Assembly: GCF_017304615.1 (NCBI RefSeq) | Contig: NZ_JAFKLZ010000001.1 | Span: forward strand, 496,001 to 560,000 | Direction of reading: 5' to 3' | DNA length: 64,000 nt | From: Sphingomonas sp. | Lineage (GTDB): Bacteria; Pseudomonadota; Alphaproteobacteria; Sphingomonadales; Sphingomonadaceae | In this document: positions 52,479 through 62,497 of the stretch, in pieces | Numbering within the stretch: the first letter of the stretch is position 1 | Layout of the letters: each line of letters opens with the position of its first letter | The notes under the pieces: model-generated | The model's input: only the letters and a program-made list of their open reading frames with translations | Told to the model about the DNA's origin: nothing | The model's database searches: none | Translations under genes and position numbers: made by a program

Positions 52479-53459
52479 ATGGTCGATATGTCGAACCTGT
52501 CCAGCTTGTCCGCAAGCCTGATCGATATGCGTCTCACGGCGGTGCTTTACGCCGCCGAAGGGACGAATATCTATGAGCTGCGCCGGCCGGAAGGAGGCTC
52601 GGTCGCGCCGTTCACCGCGGGCGCGCATATCGACGTGCATCTGCCCAACGGCCTGATCCGGCAATATTCGATCCTGAACGCGCAGAGCGACACCGAGCGC
52701 TATCTGATCGCGGTCAAGCGCGATCCGGCGAGCCGCGGCGGATCGGCGTCGATGCATGAAGAGCTGCGCGTCGGCGCGATCCTGCCCATCAGCAAGCCGC
52801 GTAACCACTTTCCGTTGGTCGAAGGCGGCGCGCCGGTGGTGCTGATCGCGGGGGGCATCGGCGTCACACCGCTCTGGTCGATGGCCCAGCGTGCGTCGGC
52901 GATCGGTCTCGATTGGCGGCTGCATTACGCGGTGCGCAACCGCGCGGAGGCCGCGTTGCTGAACGACATGGCAGGGCACGGTGACCGGGTCCGGCTGCAC
53001 GAAGACAACGTCGCCGGCGGACCGATTGACCTGGCGGGGATCATCGCCGGAGCGGCGCCCGAAGCGCATCTCTACTGCTGCGGCCCCGGGCCGATGCTCG
53101 ACGCGTTCGAGGCGGCCTGCGCCGCTGCGGGCATTGCGCCGGACCATGTTCATGTCGAACGCTTTTCCGCGCCCCCACCGGCTGCGACCACGCAGGGCTT
53201 CGTCGTAGAACTCGCACGTAGCGGGATCGAACTGACCGTCGCCCCGGGCGAGACCATTCTGGAATGCGCGCGGAAGGCCGGCCTGCCGGTCGAGGCGTCG
53301 TGCGAGCAGGGGATTTGCGGGGCCTGCGAAACCCGCGTGCTGGCCGGGGTTCCGGACCATCTCGACATGATTCTGAACGATGCCGAGCGAGCATCGAACG
53401 CAACGATGATGATCTGTTGTTCCGGCAGTCGAACCGAACGTCTGAAATTGGACCTGTAA
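52479..53459 (+). CDS. phthalate dioxygenase reductase-type ferredoxin oxidoreductase
   Basis: A 326-residue electron-transfer protein with the class IA order: flavin domain ('GLIRQYSILNA'), NAD domain ('VVLIAGGIGVTPLWSMAQ', 'LYCCGPGPMLDAFE') and a C-terminal plant-type 2Fe-2S domain ('ASCEQGICGACETRVL', with the fourth Cys in 'MMICCSGS'). It passes electrons from NAD(P)H to the Rieske oxygenase upstream. The start is ATG 52479 or 52488; neither has a strong ribosome site. Confidence 0.94.
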   Translation: MVDMSNLSSLSASLIDMRLTAVLYAAEGTNIYELRRPEGGSVAPFTAGAHIDVHLPNGLIRQYSILNAQSDTERYLIAVKRDPASRGGSASMHEELRVGAILPISKPRNHFPLVEGGAPVVLIAGGIGVTPLWSMAQRASAIGLDWRLHYAVRNRAEAALLNDMAGHGDRVRLHEDNVAGGPIDLAGIIAGAAPEAHLYCCGPGPMLDAFEAACAAAGIAPDHVHVERFSAPPPAATTQGFVVELARSGIELTVAPGETILECARKAGLPVEASCEQGICGACETRVLAGVPDHLDMILNDAERASNATMMICCSGSRTERLKLDL

Positions 53460-53501
53460 GCGGCACGAAGGCCGCAGCAGGACCGGAGAGAGGGTAAGCG
53501 A

Positions 53502-54085
53502 ATGGCATGGCCCGATAACGAAGCGAGTGGTCGGCCGGAGCGCACGATGCGCGCCGCCGTGATCGGTTTTGGCACGCGCGGTCGCTGCATCGCGCAAGCG
53601 CTGTTGCGCTGCGGTTCGACGTCGCCGTGTTCGATCGGCAATTCGCCCGTTGCCATAGCCGGCCCGCGCGCGCCGTGCATCGCATGGGCGTGCAAGAACA
53701 CGCCTCGATCGGCGGTGCCGTCGCCAATAGCGCGCTAGTGATTGTCGCCGCTGCCCGCGACGCTGCAGTCGAGATAGCGCGGTCGGCGGCGGACCATGTC
53801 GAGCCGGATTCCTGGTATCTCGATATGTCAGGGTGCGCGTCTCGTGACGCAGCCGCAGTTGACCGCGCACTGGGTGATTTGGTGAGGCTCAGCCTGCACG
53901 ACCGGAATTTGCTGGTCGACCGCGCGCGCACCATTCCGTTCGGCCTGACGCTGGAAGAGGTTGCCCGGCACTTGGTAGCGGGGTCGGCGACCAGTGTGGT
54001 CCCCGCTTATGCCGGGGCGCAAGTCCTGCCATTTGCCCTCGCGGCGCGCGCGGCTCGGCGCTTGCCATCCGTCAGGGCGGCGTAG
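53502..54085 (+). pseudogene. frameshifted NAD(P)-binding dehydrogenase (6PGDH/HIBADH-like)
   Basis: One frame gives 'MRAAVIGFGTRGRCIAQALL' (Rossmann start at 53547) up to 'LLRCG'. The next frame then continues 'FDVAVFDRQFARCH' and 'VANSALVIVAAARDAAVEIA' and 'DSWYLDMSGCAS'. A single missing base near 53615-53625 explains the shift. The combined product is about 190 residues, clearly shorter than the usual 290, and the C-terminal part does not match the family, so an internal deletion is also likely. It lies between the reductase and RidA genes. Confidence 0.75.
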
Positions 54086-54090
54086 CGTTT

Positions 54091-54483
54091 ATGTCGACCC
54101 GCAACAGCATCGTCGTCGACGGCTTCGCGCATGGAGCACAGCCGATTCCGGCCGCCTCGCGGGTTGGGCCGCTGCTGATGACCGGTGGCGTCCACGGAAT
54201 CGACCGCGCCACGGGAAAGCTAGCCGACACGCTCGAGGATCAGGTCGCGCACATGTTCGACAATCTGGCGGCGATTCTGCAGGCCGGCGGCGGCGGGATG
54301 GAGCATCTCGTCAAGCTGACGATCTATGCTGGTGTGCCGGAGGTGCGGGCGGCGGTGAACGCTCGTTGGGAAATCGAATTCCCCGATCCCACCTCGCGCC
54401 CCGCGCGCCACACACTGACCTCCGCACAATTGCGCGCGCCGATGCTGGTGCAGTGCGACGCGACGGCCTTCATCATGACGTAA
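54091..54483 (+). CDS. RidA (YjgF/YER057c/UK114) family protein
   Basis: A 130-residue member: 'GPLLMTGGVHGIDRATGKLA', 'DQVAHMFDNLAAILQAGGGG', 'HLVKLTIYAGVPEVRAAVN' and the C-terminal 'PARHTLTSAQLRAPMLVQCD', which has the conserved Arg that binds imine or carboxylate. RidA proteins hydrolyse reactive enamines/imines, and some in catabolic clusters act on specific intermediates such as 2-aminomuconate. It follows the broken dehydrogenase by five bases. The role here is not determined. Confidence 0.93.
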   Translation: MSTRNSIVVDGFAHGAQPIPAASRVGPLLMTGGVHGIDRATGKLADTLEDQVAHMFDNLAAILQAGGGGMEHLVKLTIYAGVPEVRAAVNARWEIEFPDPTSRPARHTLTSAQLRAPMLVQCDATAFIMT

Positions 54484-54537
54484 GTTCGATTAAAATACTG
54501 ATTTATATATAAAAATAATGAATGCAGGAGAGATAAA

Positions 54538-57456
54538 ATGATTAAGGGACAGAGCCGTCAGCGGTTGATTTCCGGCACCTCGTTCATCGTTCTGTTGATG
54601 GCTAGCGCGAATGCCGGTCACGCCCAGACGGCCGGCGCGCCGACGACGCCCGCACCAACTAGCGCGCCCGTTGCGGCCGATCCGCAGGAGCAAGCCAACC
54701 CGACCCCGCCGCCGGGTTCGCCCGACATTGTCGTCACCGGCTCGCGGGCCATCACCAACGGCTCCGCCGCGCCGACCCCACTGACCGTGGTTACGTCCGA
54801 CCAATTGGTCGCCGCCTCGCCCGGCAATCTCGCCGAGGGTCTTGGGCAACTACCCGTGTTCCGGGGCTCGACGCGGTCATCCTCCGCGGGATCGGCCGGC
54901 ACCGTTCTGGGCGCGGGCGCCAGCTTGTTGACGCTGCGCGCGCTCGGCGCGTTCCGCACGCTCGTACTGCTCGACGGCCGGCGCATCACGCCGAGCCAGC
55001 CGACCGGTGCGACCGACGCCAACCTAATTCCGCAAAGTCTGGTCAAGCGCGTCGACGTCGTTACCGGTGGCGCATCGGCGGCCTATGGCTCGGACGCCGT
55101 ATCGGGCGTCGTCAACTTCGTGCTCGACACCAAGTTCACCGGCATCAAGGCTAATCTCCAAGGCGGCATTTCGTCGCGCGGCGATGCCGGTACGATGAAG
55201 GCCGGACTAACCGTGGGCAAGGCATTCGCCGACGGCCGCATCAATGTCGTGTTTGCCGCCGATTACCTGCGTCAGGAAGGCATCGGGCCAGAGGACTTCG
55301 GCGGTCGCAAATGGGCCGAGACGCAATGGGGCGTAATTGGTGTCAGCACGACGACGACGGCGCTGATCGTCGCCCCCGACGTGCGCGACGCGCTGGCGAC
55401 TGGCGGTGGCGTTATCACCGGGTGTGCACCGGTGAGTGCCGCGTGCCCGCTCAACCGGCAGCAATTCCTGCCGGGCGGTGCGCTGGCGCCGTATCGGCAA
55501 GGCACATTCGTGACGTCGGCAACGATGAGTGGCGGTGACGGCTCGCTGCGCCGGACGAACCTGATCGCCGGGTTCGAGGTGACGAACCTGTTCGGCCGCA
55601 TTCAGTATGAAATCGGCAAGGGCACGATCATCTACGCCGAAGGTATCTACGGCAAATTGCACAACCATTACTTCGGTTCGAACTCGGGCGAACTGGGCAC
55701 GTCGCCGCTGACGATCTTCGCCGATAACGCCTATCTGCCAGACGCCGTTCGCGCGACGATGACCGCCAACGGCATCACGTCCTTCACGATGGCGCGGACC
55801 AATTACGATTTTGGGGGCTCGTTCTACACCAACGATACGGCGACGCGCCGTGGGGTCATCGGTATCGACGGCGGCCTGGGCGGCACATGGAAATACTCGG
55901 TCTACGGCGCCTATGGGAAGACCACGTTCGACCTGTTGACCGAGAACAACATGAACGTCGAAAACGTCTATAACGCGGCCGATGCGGTACGCGCGCCGAA
56001 CGGCTCGATCGTGTGCCGCTCCACGTTGCTTGGGCTGGCGCGCGGTAACGGCTGCGTGCCGGTCAATCTGTTCGGCGAAGGGTCGCCAAGCGGCGAGGCG
56101 CTGAAGTACATTCTCCGCACAACTTACCTGAACACCGATCTCGACCAGTTGGTCGGGTCTGCGAGCGTCCGTGGTGAACCGTTCAGCCTGTGGGCGGGGC
56201 CGGTGTCGTTCGCCGCAGGCGTGGAATATCGCCGCGAGACCTACAAGCAGGTCAGCGGACCGGATAATGCGATCACTCGTACCGGCACCGACATCCGCGG
56301 TTATCCGGCCGCACAGCGCAATCAGTTGGGCGCCTATCTGCTGAGCCCCGCTCAGGCCTTCAGCGGCGATTTCTCCGTCAAGGAGGGCTTCGTCGAAATC
56401 AACGTGCCGTTGCTGAAGGACGTCACCGGGTTTCGCAATCTGTCGTTCAACGGCGCTGCGCGTTACGCCGATTACAGCACCGTCGGTGGCGTGGTGACAT
56501 GGAAGGGCGGCATCAACTGGGAGCCGGTAAACGGCCTGCGCTTCCGCGGCACGCGGTCGCGCGACATCCGCGCGCCCAGCATCAACGAGCTCTATTCCCC
56601 CGCGGTGCCAGTCACTGGGCAGCCGGTCAACGATCCACTCAACGGTGGCGCTCGCTTCACCGTCGTGCAGATCAACCAGGGCAATCCCAACCTGAAGGAA
56701 GAAACGGCCAATACGCTGGCGCTCGGCGTCGTGCTGCGCCCCGCATTCCTTCGCGGGTTCACGGCCTCGGTCGATTATTTCAACATCAACATCGGCAACG
56801 TCATCGCGCCCCCGACGCGCGATTCCGTGGTGAATGCCTGCGGCCTGTCGTGCCCCGATGTTATTCGCAACCCGGACGGCACGATCAACCAGGTGATCAC
56901 GCGGCAGCAAAACCTCGCCCGGCTACGTACCAACGGCGAAGACTATGAGATTGGCTATATCACCCGACTTGATGGGGTTGGCTTGCCGGGGACGCTGTCG
57001 ACGCGGTTGCTGGTCACGCACACGCGCCATCTTCAGCTGACCACGGCAGGTATCACGGTGGATCGCGTCGGCGATCTGAACGTCACTCCGGGCGCCAATG
57101 TCCCACCGGGTGCAGCCGAGTGGGCCGGTTCGCTGGCGGTCGAATATCGCAGCGATCGCGTTCACCTGTTCGTACAGGAGCGGTACATCGGCTCGGGCTT
57201 CCTCGACAAGACCCAGACCTATGACCCGCGCCAGGACACGCGTGTGCCAGCGGTCTTCTATACCGACTTGACGGTGGGTTATTCGCCGAAGACCTTGGGC
57301 GGCGGCATGGAGATTTTCTTCACTGTCAACAATCTTTTCGACAAGGATCCACCTCTTACGCCGAACGGATCGAACACCACGCCGCGTGCGGCGAACGGCG
57401 CGCTCTATGACTTTATCGGCCGTAACTACACTGCTGGCGTCAGATTCAAATTCTGA
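54538..57456 (+). CDS. TonB-dependent outer-membrane receptor (large type)
   Basis: A 972-residue receptor. The signal peptide ends near 'ANAGHAQTAGA' (about residue 30), followed by a Pro/Ala-rich linker. The plug starts 'DIVVTGSRAITNGSAAPTPL' and contains 'RVDVVTGGASAAYGSDAVSG'. The barrel ends '...TAGVRFKF'. It is of the larger oligosaccharide/aromatic type often found in sphingomonads. AGGAGAG precedes the ATG and an AT-rich leader (54484-54525) suggests its own promoter. The ligase gene starts two bases after it. Confidence 0.95.
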   Translation: MIKGQSRQRLISGTSFIVLLMASANAGHAQTAGAPTTPAPTSAPVAADPQEQANPTPPPGSPDIVVTGSRAITNGSAAPTPLTVVTSDQLVAASPGNLAEGLGQLPVFRGSTRSSSAGSAGTVLGAGASLLTLRALGAFRTLVLLDGRRITPSQPTGATDANLIPQSLVKRVDVVTGGASAAYGSDAVSGVVNFVLDTKFTGIKANLQGGISSRGDAGTMKAGLTVGKAFADGRINVVFAADYLRQEGIGPEDFGGRKWAETQWGVIGVSTTTTALIVAPDVRDALATGGGVITGCAPVSAACPLNRQQFLPGGALAPYRQGTFVTSATMSGGDGSLRRTNLIAGFEVTNLFGRIQYEIGKGTIIYAEGIYGKLHNHYFGSNSGELGTSPLTIFADNAYLPDAVRATMTANGITSFTMARTNYDFGGSFYTNDTATRRGVIGIDGGLGGTWKYSVYGAYGKTTFDLLTENNMNVENVYNAADAVRAPNGSIVCRSTLLGLARGNGCVPVNLFGEGSPSGEALKYILRTTYLNTDLDQLVGSASVRGEPFSLWAGPVSFAAGVEYRRETYKQVSGPDNAITRTGTDIRGYPAAQRNQLGAYLLSPAQAFSGDFSVKEGFVEINVPLLKDVTGFRNLSFNGAARYADYSTVGGVVTWKGGINWEPVNGLRFRGTRSRDIRAPSINELYSPAVPVTGQPVNDPLNGGARFTVVQINQGNPNLKEETANTLALGVVLRPAFLRGFTASVDYFNINIGNVIAPPTRDSVVNACGLSCPDVIRNPDGTINQVITRQQNLARLRTNGEDYEIGYITRLDGVGLPGTLSTRLLVTHTRHLQLTTAGITVDRVGDLNVTPGANVPPGAAEWAGSLAVEYRSDRVHLFVQERYIGSGFLDKTQTYDPRQDTRVPAVFYTDLTVGYSPKTLGGGMEIFFTVNNLFDKDPPLTPNGSNTTPRAANGALYDFIGRNYTAGVRFKF

Positions 57457-57458
57457 CC

Positions 57459-59000
57459 ATGACGGCGGAAGAAATCCTCGAACGCGACTTCGGCACGCTG
57501 CCCGATCTGATCCGGGCGCATGCCGACGCGCGAGGTTCGCATCCCGCGCTGATTGAGGGCGGGCGGACACTGACATACCGGGACCTGGACCGGCAGGTCG
57601 ATCGCGCGGCGGCCGCCTTGCAGCGCGATGGAGTGTCGCAGGGGCAAGCGGTCGCCATTATGGCGGCGAATTCGATCGACTACGTGATCGTTTACATCGC
57701 GGCGCTGCGCGTCGGCGCGGTCCCGGCGCTGATCGCGCCGTCGTCCAGCGCCGATTCCGCTCTTCGGATGATGCGCGACGCAGGGTCCAGCTTGCTGTTC
57801 GCCGATGGCGCGGCGGCGGCGCAGCTGCCGCCCGGTGCGATCCGACCGATCGGTATCGGCGCCGCGGCCGAAGCACCGCTGTTGCAGGATTGGATGGCGC
57901 CGGAGGATGTCGTGCCAGCGCCGGCGGCCATCGCGCCGGGGGATGCCTTCAACATCATTTACTCATCGGGCACCACGGGCGAGCCGAAGGGTATCGTTCA
58001 GAGCCACCGGATGCGCTGGCACCATATCTGGCGCGGGCGCCTGACCGGCTATGCGCCCGATGCCGTCACGTTGATTTCGACGCCGCTTTATTCGAACACG
58101 ACGTTGGTCAGCCTTATCCCCGCTTTGTCCTATGGCGGCTCCGTCGTAATCATGCCCAGGTTCGACGCGCGGCGATTCCTCGAGCTTGCCGAGAAGCATC
58201 GCGTCACCCACGCCATGCTGGTGCCGGTCCAGTATCGCCGTTTGCTCGCCGATCCCGCGTTTGACCGGTTCGACCTGTCGGCGTTCCGCATGAAGACCTG
58301 TACCAGCGCTCCGTTCGGCGCCGCCCTGAAGGCCGAAGTGCTGCAGCGCTGGCCGGGCGGGTTGATTGACATCTATGGCATGACCGAAGGCGGCGGGACG
58401 ATGACGCTTGTCGCACACCTTTATCCGGACAAGCTGCACACCGTCGGCAAGCCGGTCGACGGCCACGACGTGCGCCTGATCGATGACGACGGCGTGGAAG
58501 TGCCGCCGGGCGGCACGGGCGAGGTGGTCGGCCGCTCGATCGCGATGATGACGCATTATCACAACCAGCCGGCCAAGAGTCGCGACGCCGAATGGCATGA
58601 TCCGCAGGGCAATCGTTTCATCCGCACCGGCGATGTCGGCCGCTTCGACAAGGACGGGTTCCTGACCTTGGTCGACCGCAAGAAGGACATGATAATTTCG
58701 GGCGGTTTCAACATCTATCCGTCCGATCTCGAGGCGGTGATCGCGACGCATCCGGCGGTCGCCGACTGTACGGTTATCGGAGTCGAATCCGACCAATGGG
58801 GTGAAACGCCCGTTGGCTTCTACGTCGCGCGCGACGCGACGCCGGCCGAGGAAATCTTGGCCTGGACCAACGCCCGCCTGGGCAAGACCCAGCGCTTGTC
58901 CGCTCTACATCCGATCGACGAACTGCCCCGCAGCGCGATCGGCAAGGTTCTTAAACGCGAGTTGCGAGACCGGATCGCCGCCGCTCGCCAAGCCGCCTGA
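57459..59000 (+). CDS. AMP-dependent acyl-CoA ligase
   Basis: A 513-residue ANL-family ligase: P-loop '[19 protein letters not shown]' (about residue 166), '[12 protein letters not shown]', '[20 protein letters not shown]', '[18 protein letters not shown]' and catalytic Lys in '[13 protein letters not shown]'. It activates a carboxylic acid to its CoA thioester. The start lies two bases after the TonB receptor stop, and the next gene is a beta-oxidation enzyme, so the acid is probably degraded through CoA esters. It is distinct from the ligase at 48439. Confidence 0.93.
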   Translation: MTAEEILERDFGTLPDLIRAHADARGSHPALIEGGRTLTYRDLDRQVDRAAAALQRDGVSQGQAVAIMAANSIDYVIVYIAALRVGAVPALIAPSSSADSALRMMRDAGSSLLFADGAAAAQLPPGAIRPIGIGAAAEAPLLQDWMAPEDVVPAPAAIAPGDAFNIIYSSGTTGEPKGIVQSHRMRWHHIWRGRLTGYAPDAVTLISTPLYSNTTLVSLIPALSYGGSVVIMPRFDARRFLELAEKHRVTHAMLVPVQYRRLLADPAFDRFDLSAFRMKTCTSAPFGAALKAEVLQRWPGGLIDIYGMTEGGGTMTLVAHLYPDKLHTVGKPVDGHDVRLIDDDGVEVPPGGTGEVVGRSIAMMTHYHNQPAKSRDAEWHDPQGNRFIRTGDVGRFDKDGFLTLVDRKKDMIISGGFNIYPSDLEAVIATHPAVADCTVIGVESDQWGETPVGFYVARDATPAEEILAWTNARLGKTQRLSALHPIDELPRSAIGKVLKRELRDRIAAARQAA

Positions 59001-59031
59001 TCCTTTCTCCGCTCCATACAAGGAACAATCG

Positions 59032-61059
59032 ATGACGTCTCCGATCCGTACCGTGCGCCACGACGATGTGCTTGAATTCATCTCGGACAATCCGCCGGTC
59101 AATGCGCTCGGTGCCGCCGTTCGTCAGGGGCTGGCCAAGGCGGTCGAGGAACTTCTCGGCGATGACGGTCTAAAAGCCGCAGTGCTGCGCTGTGACGGCC
59201 GGACTTTCTTCGCGGGCGCCGACATCACCGAATTCGGCAAGCCGATGCAGGAGCCGGGGCTGGGCGCACTGATCGCGATGATCGAAGGCGCGCACAAACC
59301 GGTAGTGGCGGCGATCCACGGCACCGCCCTGGGCGGCGGTTGCGAGATCGCATTGGGTTGCCACTATCGCATGGCCGCCCCGTCCGCGAAGGTGGGCACG
59401 CCCGAGGTCAAGCTCGGCCTGTTGCCAGGGGCAGGGGGCACGCAGCGGATTCCCCGCCTAGCGGGTGTCGCCTTTGCGCTGGAAATGGTCGCAAAGGGCG
59501 ATCCGGTTTCCGCGAAACGCGCCGCGGACGCTGGCCTGATCGACCGCTTGGCCACCGAAGGCAAGCTGGCCGAAGACGCCATCGCCTTTGCTCGCGAGAT
59601 CGCCGCCGTGCGGCCGCTGCCGCGCGCTTCGGAAAAGGTAGCAGCCCCGGATCCCGAAGCGGTCGCCGCATTCCAAAAGGCCAATGCCCGGCGCTTCAAG
59701 GGGTTCGATGCGCCAGCCGCCAACATCGCCTGCGTCGTGAAGGCGACCGAAGTTCCGCTTGAGGAAGGGCTGGCGTTCGAACGGCAGGAGTTTCAGAAAT
59801 TGCTGGCGGGCACGCAATCGTCGGCGTTGCGGCACATGTTCTTTGCCGAACGCAAGGCGGCTAAGATTGATGACGTGCCTGAGGACACGCCGAAGCGCGA
59901 CGTGACGCATGTCGGTATCATCGGCGCCGGTACGATGGGCGGCGGCATCGCGATGAATTTCCTGACCGCCGGCATTCCGGTGACAATCGTCGAAACGGCG
60001 CAGGAAGCGCTTGATCGCGGGGTCGCGACAATCCGCCGCAATTACGACAATTCGGCCAAGCGCGGACGGTTCACCGCCGAACAGGTCGATACGATCATGG
60101 CTCGGCTTACCCCCTCGCTCGCATTCGACGACCTCGCCACCTGCGACCTGGTGATCGAGGCGGTTTATGAGAATATGGACCTGAAAAAGACGCTGTTCGG
60201 CAAGCTCGGCGAGATTGCGAAGCCTGGTGCGATCCTGGCGTCGAACACCAGCTTTCTGAACATTGACGAAATTGCCGAAGCCAGCGGGCGTCCGGAAGAC
60301 ATGCTGGGTCTGCACTTCTTCTCGCCCGCCAACGTCATGCGCTTGATGGAGGTGGTGCGCGGGGCGAAGACTGCGCCCGACGTGCTGGCGACGGCGATGG
60401 CGCTGGCCAAGAAGATCGGCAAGGTCGCCGTGGTCTCGCGCGTGTGTCACGGGTTTATCGGCAACCGGATGATGGCGCAGCGCAGCGCTCCCGCGACGGC
60501 CATGCTGATCGAGGGCGCGTCGCCCGAGCAGATCGACGCAGCCTTCACCGATCTCGGTATGGCGATGGGGCCGTTCCAGATGAGCGACATGGCGGGTGTC
60601 GATGTCGGTTGGCACCGCGATCCGACGCGCGTCACGACGATCCGTGAAGCATTGTGCGCAGAGGGGCGGCTCGGCCAAAAAACGGGCGGCGGCTTTTACG
60701 ACTATGATGCCGACCGCAACCGCACGCCGAGCCCGCGTGCGGCCGAGATCATCGACGATTTCCGCAAGAAATCGGGCGTCGAAAGCCGCGCCATCGACGC
60801 CACCGAGATTGTCGAACGCGCGATCTACCCCATGATCAACGAGGGCGCGAAAATCCTTGATGAGGGCGTTGCCCAGCGCGCGAGCGACATCGATACGGTT
60901 TGGCTGACGGGCTATGGCTGGCCGACCTATACCGGCGGTCCGATGTTCTGGGCGAACACCATCGGTTTGTCGAAGATTGTCGCGGGGCTGGAGCGTCACG
61001 GTATCGAGGTCGCGCCGCTGCTACGCCGCAAGGCCGAGCTCAACGAGGCATTCGACTAA
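59032..61059 (+). CDS. bifunctional enoyl-CoA hydratase/3-hydroxyacyl-CoA dehydrogenase (FadB/FadJ-like)
   Basis: A 675-residue two-enzyme protein. The crotonase domain (about 1-190) has '[15 protein letters not shown]', '[20 protein letters not shown]' and '[16 protein letters not shown]', with the two catalytic Glu. The dehydrogenase domain (about 295-580) has '[17 protein letters not shown]', catalytic His in '[18 protein letters not shown]' and '[13 protein letters not shown]'. It hydrates enoyl-CoA and oxidises 3-hydroxyacyl-CoA with NAD+. It follows the ligase, with AGGA before the ATG. It probably trims a side chain or ring-opened chain. Confidence 0.95.
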   Translation: MTSPIRTVRHDDVLEFISDNPPVNALGAAVRQGLAKAVEELLGDDGLKAAVLRCDGRTFFAGADITEFGKPMQEPGLGALIAMIEGAHKPVVAAIHGTALGGGCEIALGCHYRMAAPSAKVGTPEVKLGLLPGAGGTQRIPRLAGVAFALEMVAKGDPVSAKRAADAGLIDRLATEGKLAEDAIAFAREIAAVRPLPRASEKVAAPDPEAVAAFQKANARRFKGFDAPAANIACVVKATEVPLEEGLAFERQEFQKLLAGTQSSALRHMFFAERKAAKIDDVPEDTPKRDVTHVGIIGAGTMGGGIAMNFLTAGIPVTIVETAQEALDRGVATIRRNYDNSAKRGRFTAEQVDTIMARLTPSLAFDDLATCDLVIEAVYENMDLKKTLFGKLGEIAKPGAILASNTSFLNIDEIAEASGRPEDMLGLHFFSPANVMRLMEVVRGAKTAPDVLATAMALAKKIGKVAVVSRVCHGFIGNRMMAQRSAPATAMLIEGASPEQIDAAFTDLGMAMGPFQMSDMAGVDVGWHRDPTRVTTIREALCAEGRLGQKTGGGFYDYDADRNRTPSPRAAEIIDDFRKKSGVESRAIDATEIVERAIYPMINEGAKILDEGVAQRASDIDTVWLTGYGWPTYTGGPMFWANTIGLSKIVAGLERHGIEVAPLLRRKAELNEAFD

Positions 61060-61091
61060 GTCTTACTGCGCAAGTCGAAGAGATAAAAATG

Positions 61092-61128
61092 CGACCAATC
61101 AATCGTGACATCGCGGTTGATTGGTTCG
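61092..61128. repeat. inverted repeat between FadB-like and MFS genes
   Basis: ACCAATCAA at 61094-61102 pairs with TTGATTGGT at 61117-61125, with CGA/TCG flanks that extend the arms imperfectly. It lies 33 bases past the FadB-like stop and 45 bases before the transporter. It could be a terminator without a T-run or an operator for the HxlR-type regulator downstream. Confidence 0.5.
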
Positions 61129-61171
61129 TAATTGAAAGCTAGGGTTTGTCAGAGGATCTGAAAGAACCGTC

Positions 61172-62497
61172 ATGGCAAGCAAATCCCTGGGGCCGCCGCT
61201 AACTGCCGATCTCGGCTCCGCCGTGGCCGTGAATGGGTCTATCTACCGCAGCCGTGCGATGTGGTTGCTGCTCGCGGTATCGACGATGAACTTTCTCGAC
61301 CGCAAGGTGGCGAGCATCCTGGCTGAACCCATGAAGCTCGACCTGCACCTGACCGATACCCAGGTTGGGATGATGACGGGGCTGGCCTTCGCGACGTTCT
61401 ACACCTTCGTCGGCATTCCGATTGCGCGCTATTCGGATCGGTTCGGGACCAGTCGCCCGCGGTTGATCGCTTGCGCGCTGATCTTTTGGTCGGTGATGAC
61501 GGCGCTGTGCGGCATGGCGCAGAACTTCATCCATTTGATGCTGGCTCGGATCGGCGTCGGTGCGGGGGAGGCGGGATGCACACCGCCATCGCACTCTCTG
61601 ATCAGCGATCTCATACCGCCCGAAAAGCGCACCTCGGCGCTGGCCTTTTACGGGCTGGGCCTGCCGATCGGCACGATGCTGGGCATGAGCATGGGCGGGG
61701 TGTTCGCCGACCTGTTCGGTTGGCGCATGGCGTTTTTCCTCTGTGCGATTCCCGGCATCCTGATCGGCATCGCGACCTGGATCATAGTGCCCGAGCCGCG
61801 AAGGGCGATGTTCGCGCGCAACGCGGGGGCCGTTCCGACCGACCAGGCGGTAGTCCCGCTGCGGTCGGTGCTGGTCGAAGTGCTGAAATCGCGCGCCTTC
61901 GTCTTCCTGACCATCGCCATGTCGATCGGATCGTTCCTCAGTTACGGCAAGGGTGTGTGGCAGGCGGTGTTCCTGATCCGCGTACATGGCGCCAGCCCGG
62001 GTGCCGCGGGGCTCGCGCTGGGGCTGGTCGCGGGGCTGGGTTCGGCCGCCGGGGCCTGGTTCGGCGGCTGGATGGCGACCCGATATGGCGTGCGCGATCG
62101 CGCTTATATCCTGACGGTAGTGTGGGTCGGCCAGTTGGTGGCGATGCCGCTTTCGGTTCTTGCCTACACGGTCGACAACTGGCAGCTGGCGGCGGCGCTC
62201 ATGCTGGCGCCGGCGATCGTCAGCGGTGTGTCCTATGGCCCGGTCTTCACCTGCCTGCAGGGTCTGGTCCGCCCCGCCTCGCGCGGGGCCGCGGTAGCGA
62301 TGTTCCTGTTGGTGCAGAATTTGGTCGGGCTGGGGCTGGGGCCGATGATCTTCGGCATGCTGTCCGATTTCTTCCGATCCTGGGCGGGCATCGAAAGCGT
62401 CCGTTATGTGCTCTATCTGTCGGTCTTGCTCGCTCCGATCCCCGCTTTCTGTTTCTGGGCGGCGGGACGTTATCTCGAAAGGGAGATGCTCCGGTGA
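61172..62497 (+). CDS. MFS transporter, spinster-like
   Basis: A 441-residue, 12-segment carrier closely related to that at 44469: 'VSTMNFLDRKVASILAEPMK', 'GMMTGLAFATFYTFVGIPIA', 'RIGVGAGEAGCTPPSHSLIS' and 'SYGPVFTCLQGLVRP' are shared in nearly the same form. It probably moves a pathway acid or product. Its stop overlaps the GTG start of the tandem HxlR regulator. Confidence 0.93.
   Translation: MASKSLGPPLTADLGSAVAVNGSIYRSRAMWLLLAVSTMNFLDRKVASILAEPMKLDLHLTDTQVGMMTGLAFATFYTFVGIPIARYSDRFGTSRPRLIACALIFWSVMTALCGMAQNFIHLMLARIGVGAGEAGCTPPSHSLISDLIPPEKRTSALAFYGLGLPIGTMLGMSMGGVFADLFGWRMAFFLCAIPGILIGIATWIIVPEPRRAMFARNAGAVPTDQAVVPLRSVLVEVLKSRAFVFLTIAMSIGSFLSYGKGVWQAVFLIRVHGASPGAAGLALGLVAGLGSAAGAWFGGWMATRYGVRDRAYILTVVWVGQLVAMPLSVLAYTVDNWQLAAALMLAPAIVSGVSYGPVFTCLQGLVRPASRGAAVAMFLLVQNLVGLGLGPMIFGMLSDFFRSWAGIESVRYVLYLSVLLAPIPAFCFWAAGRYLEREMLR

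Noticed and set aside
51594..53870. Very long minus-strand open frame (about 758 codons) opposite the Rieske oxygenase and reductase genes
   Set aside because: It is antisense to well-recognised genes, is rich in Arg, His and Ala without any domain, and is a typical shadow in high-GC DNA.
55207..56910. Minus-strand open frame of 567 codons opposite the large TonB receptor
   Set aside because: No recognisable domain and no ribosome site; composition is that of a reverse-strand shadow.
59458..60999. Minus-strand open frame of 513 codons opposite the FadB-like gene
   Set aside because: Antisense shadow of a clear bifunctional beta-oxidation gene.
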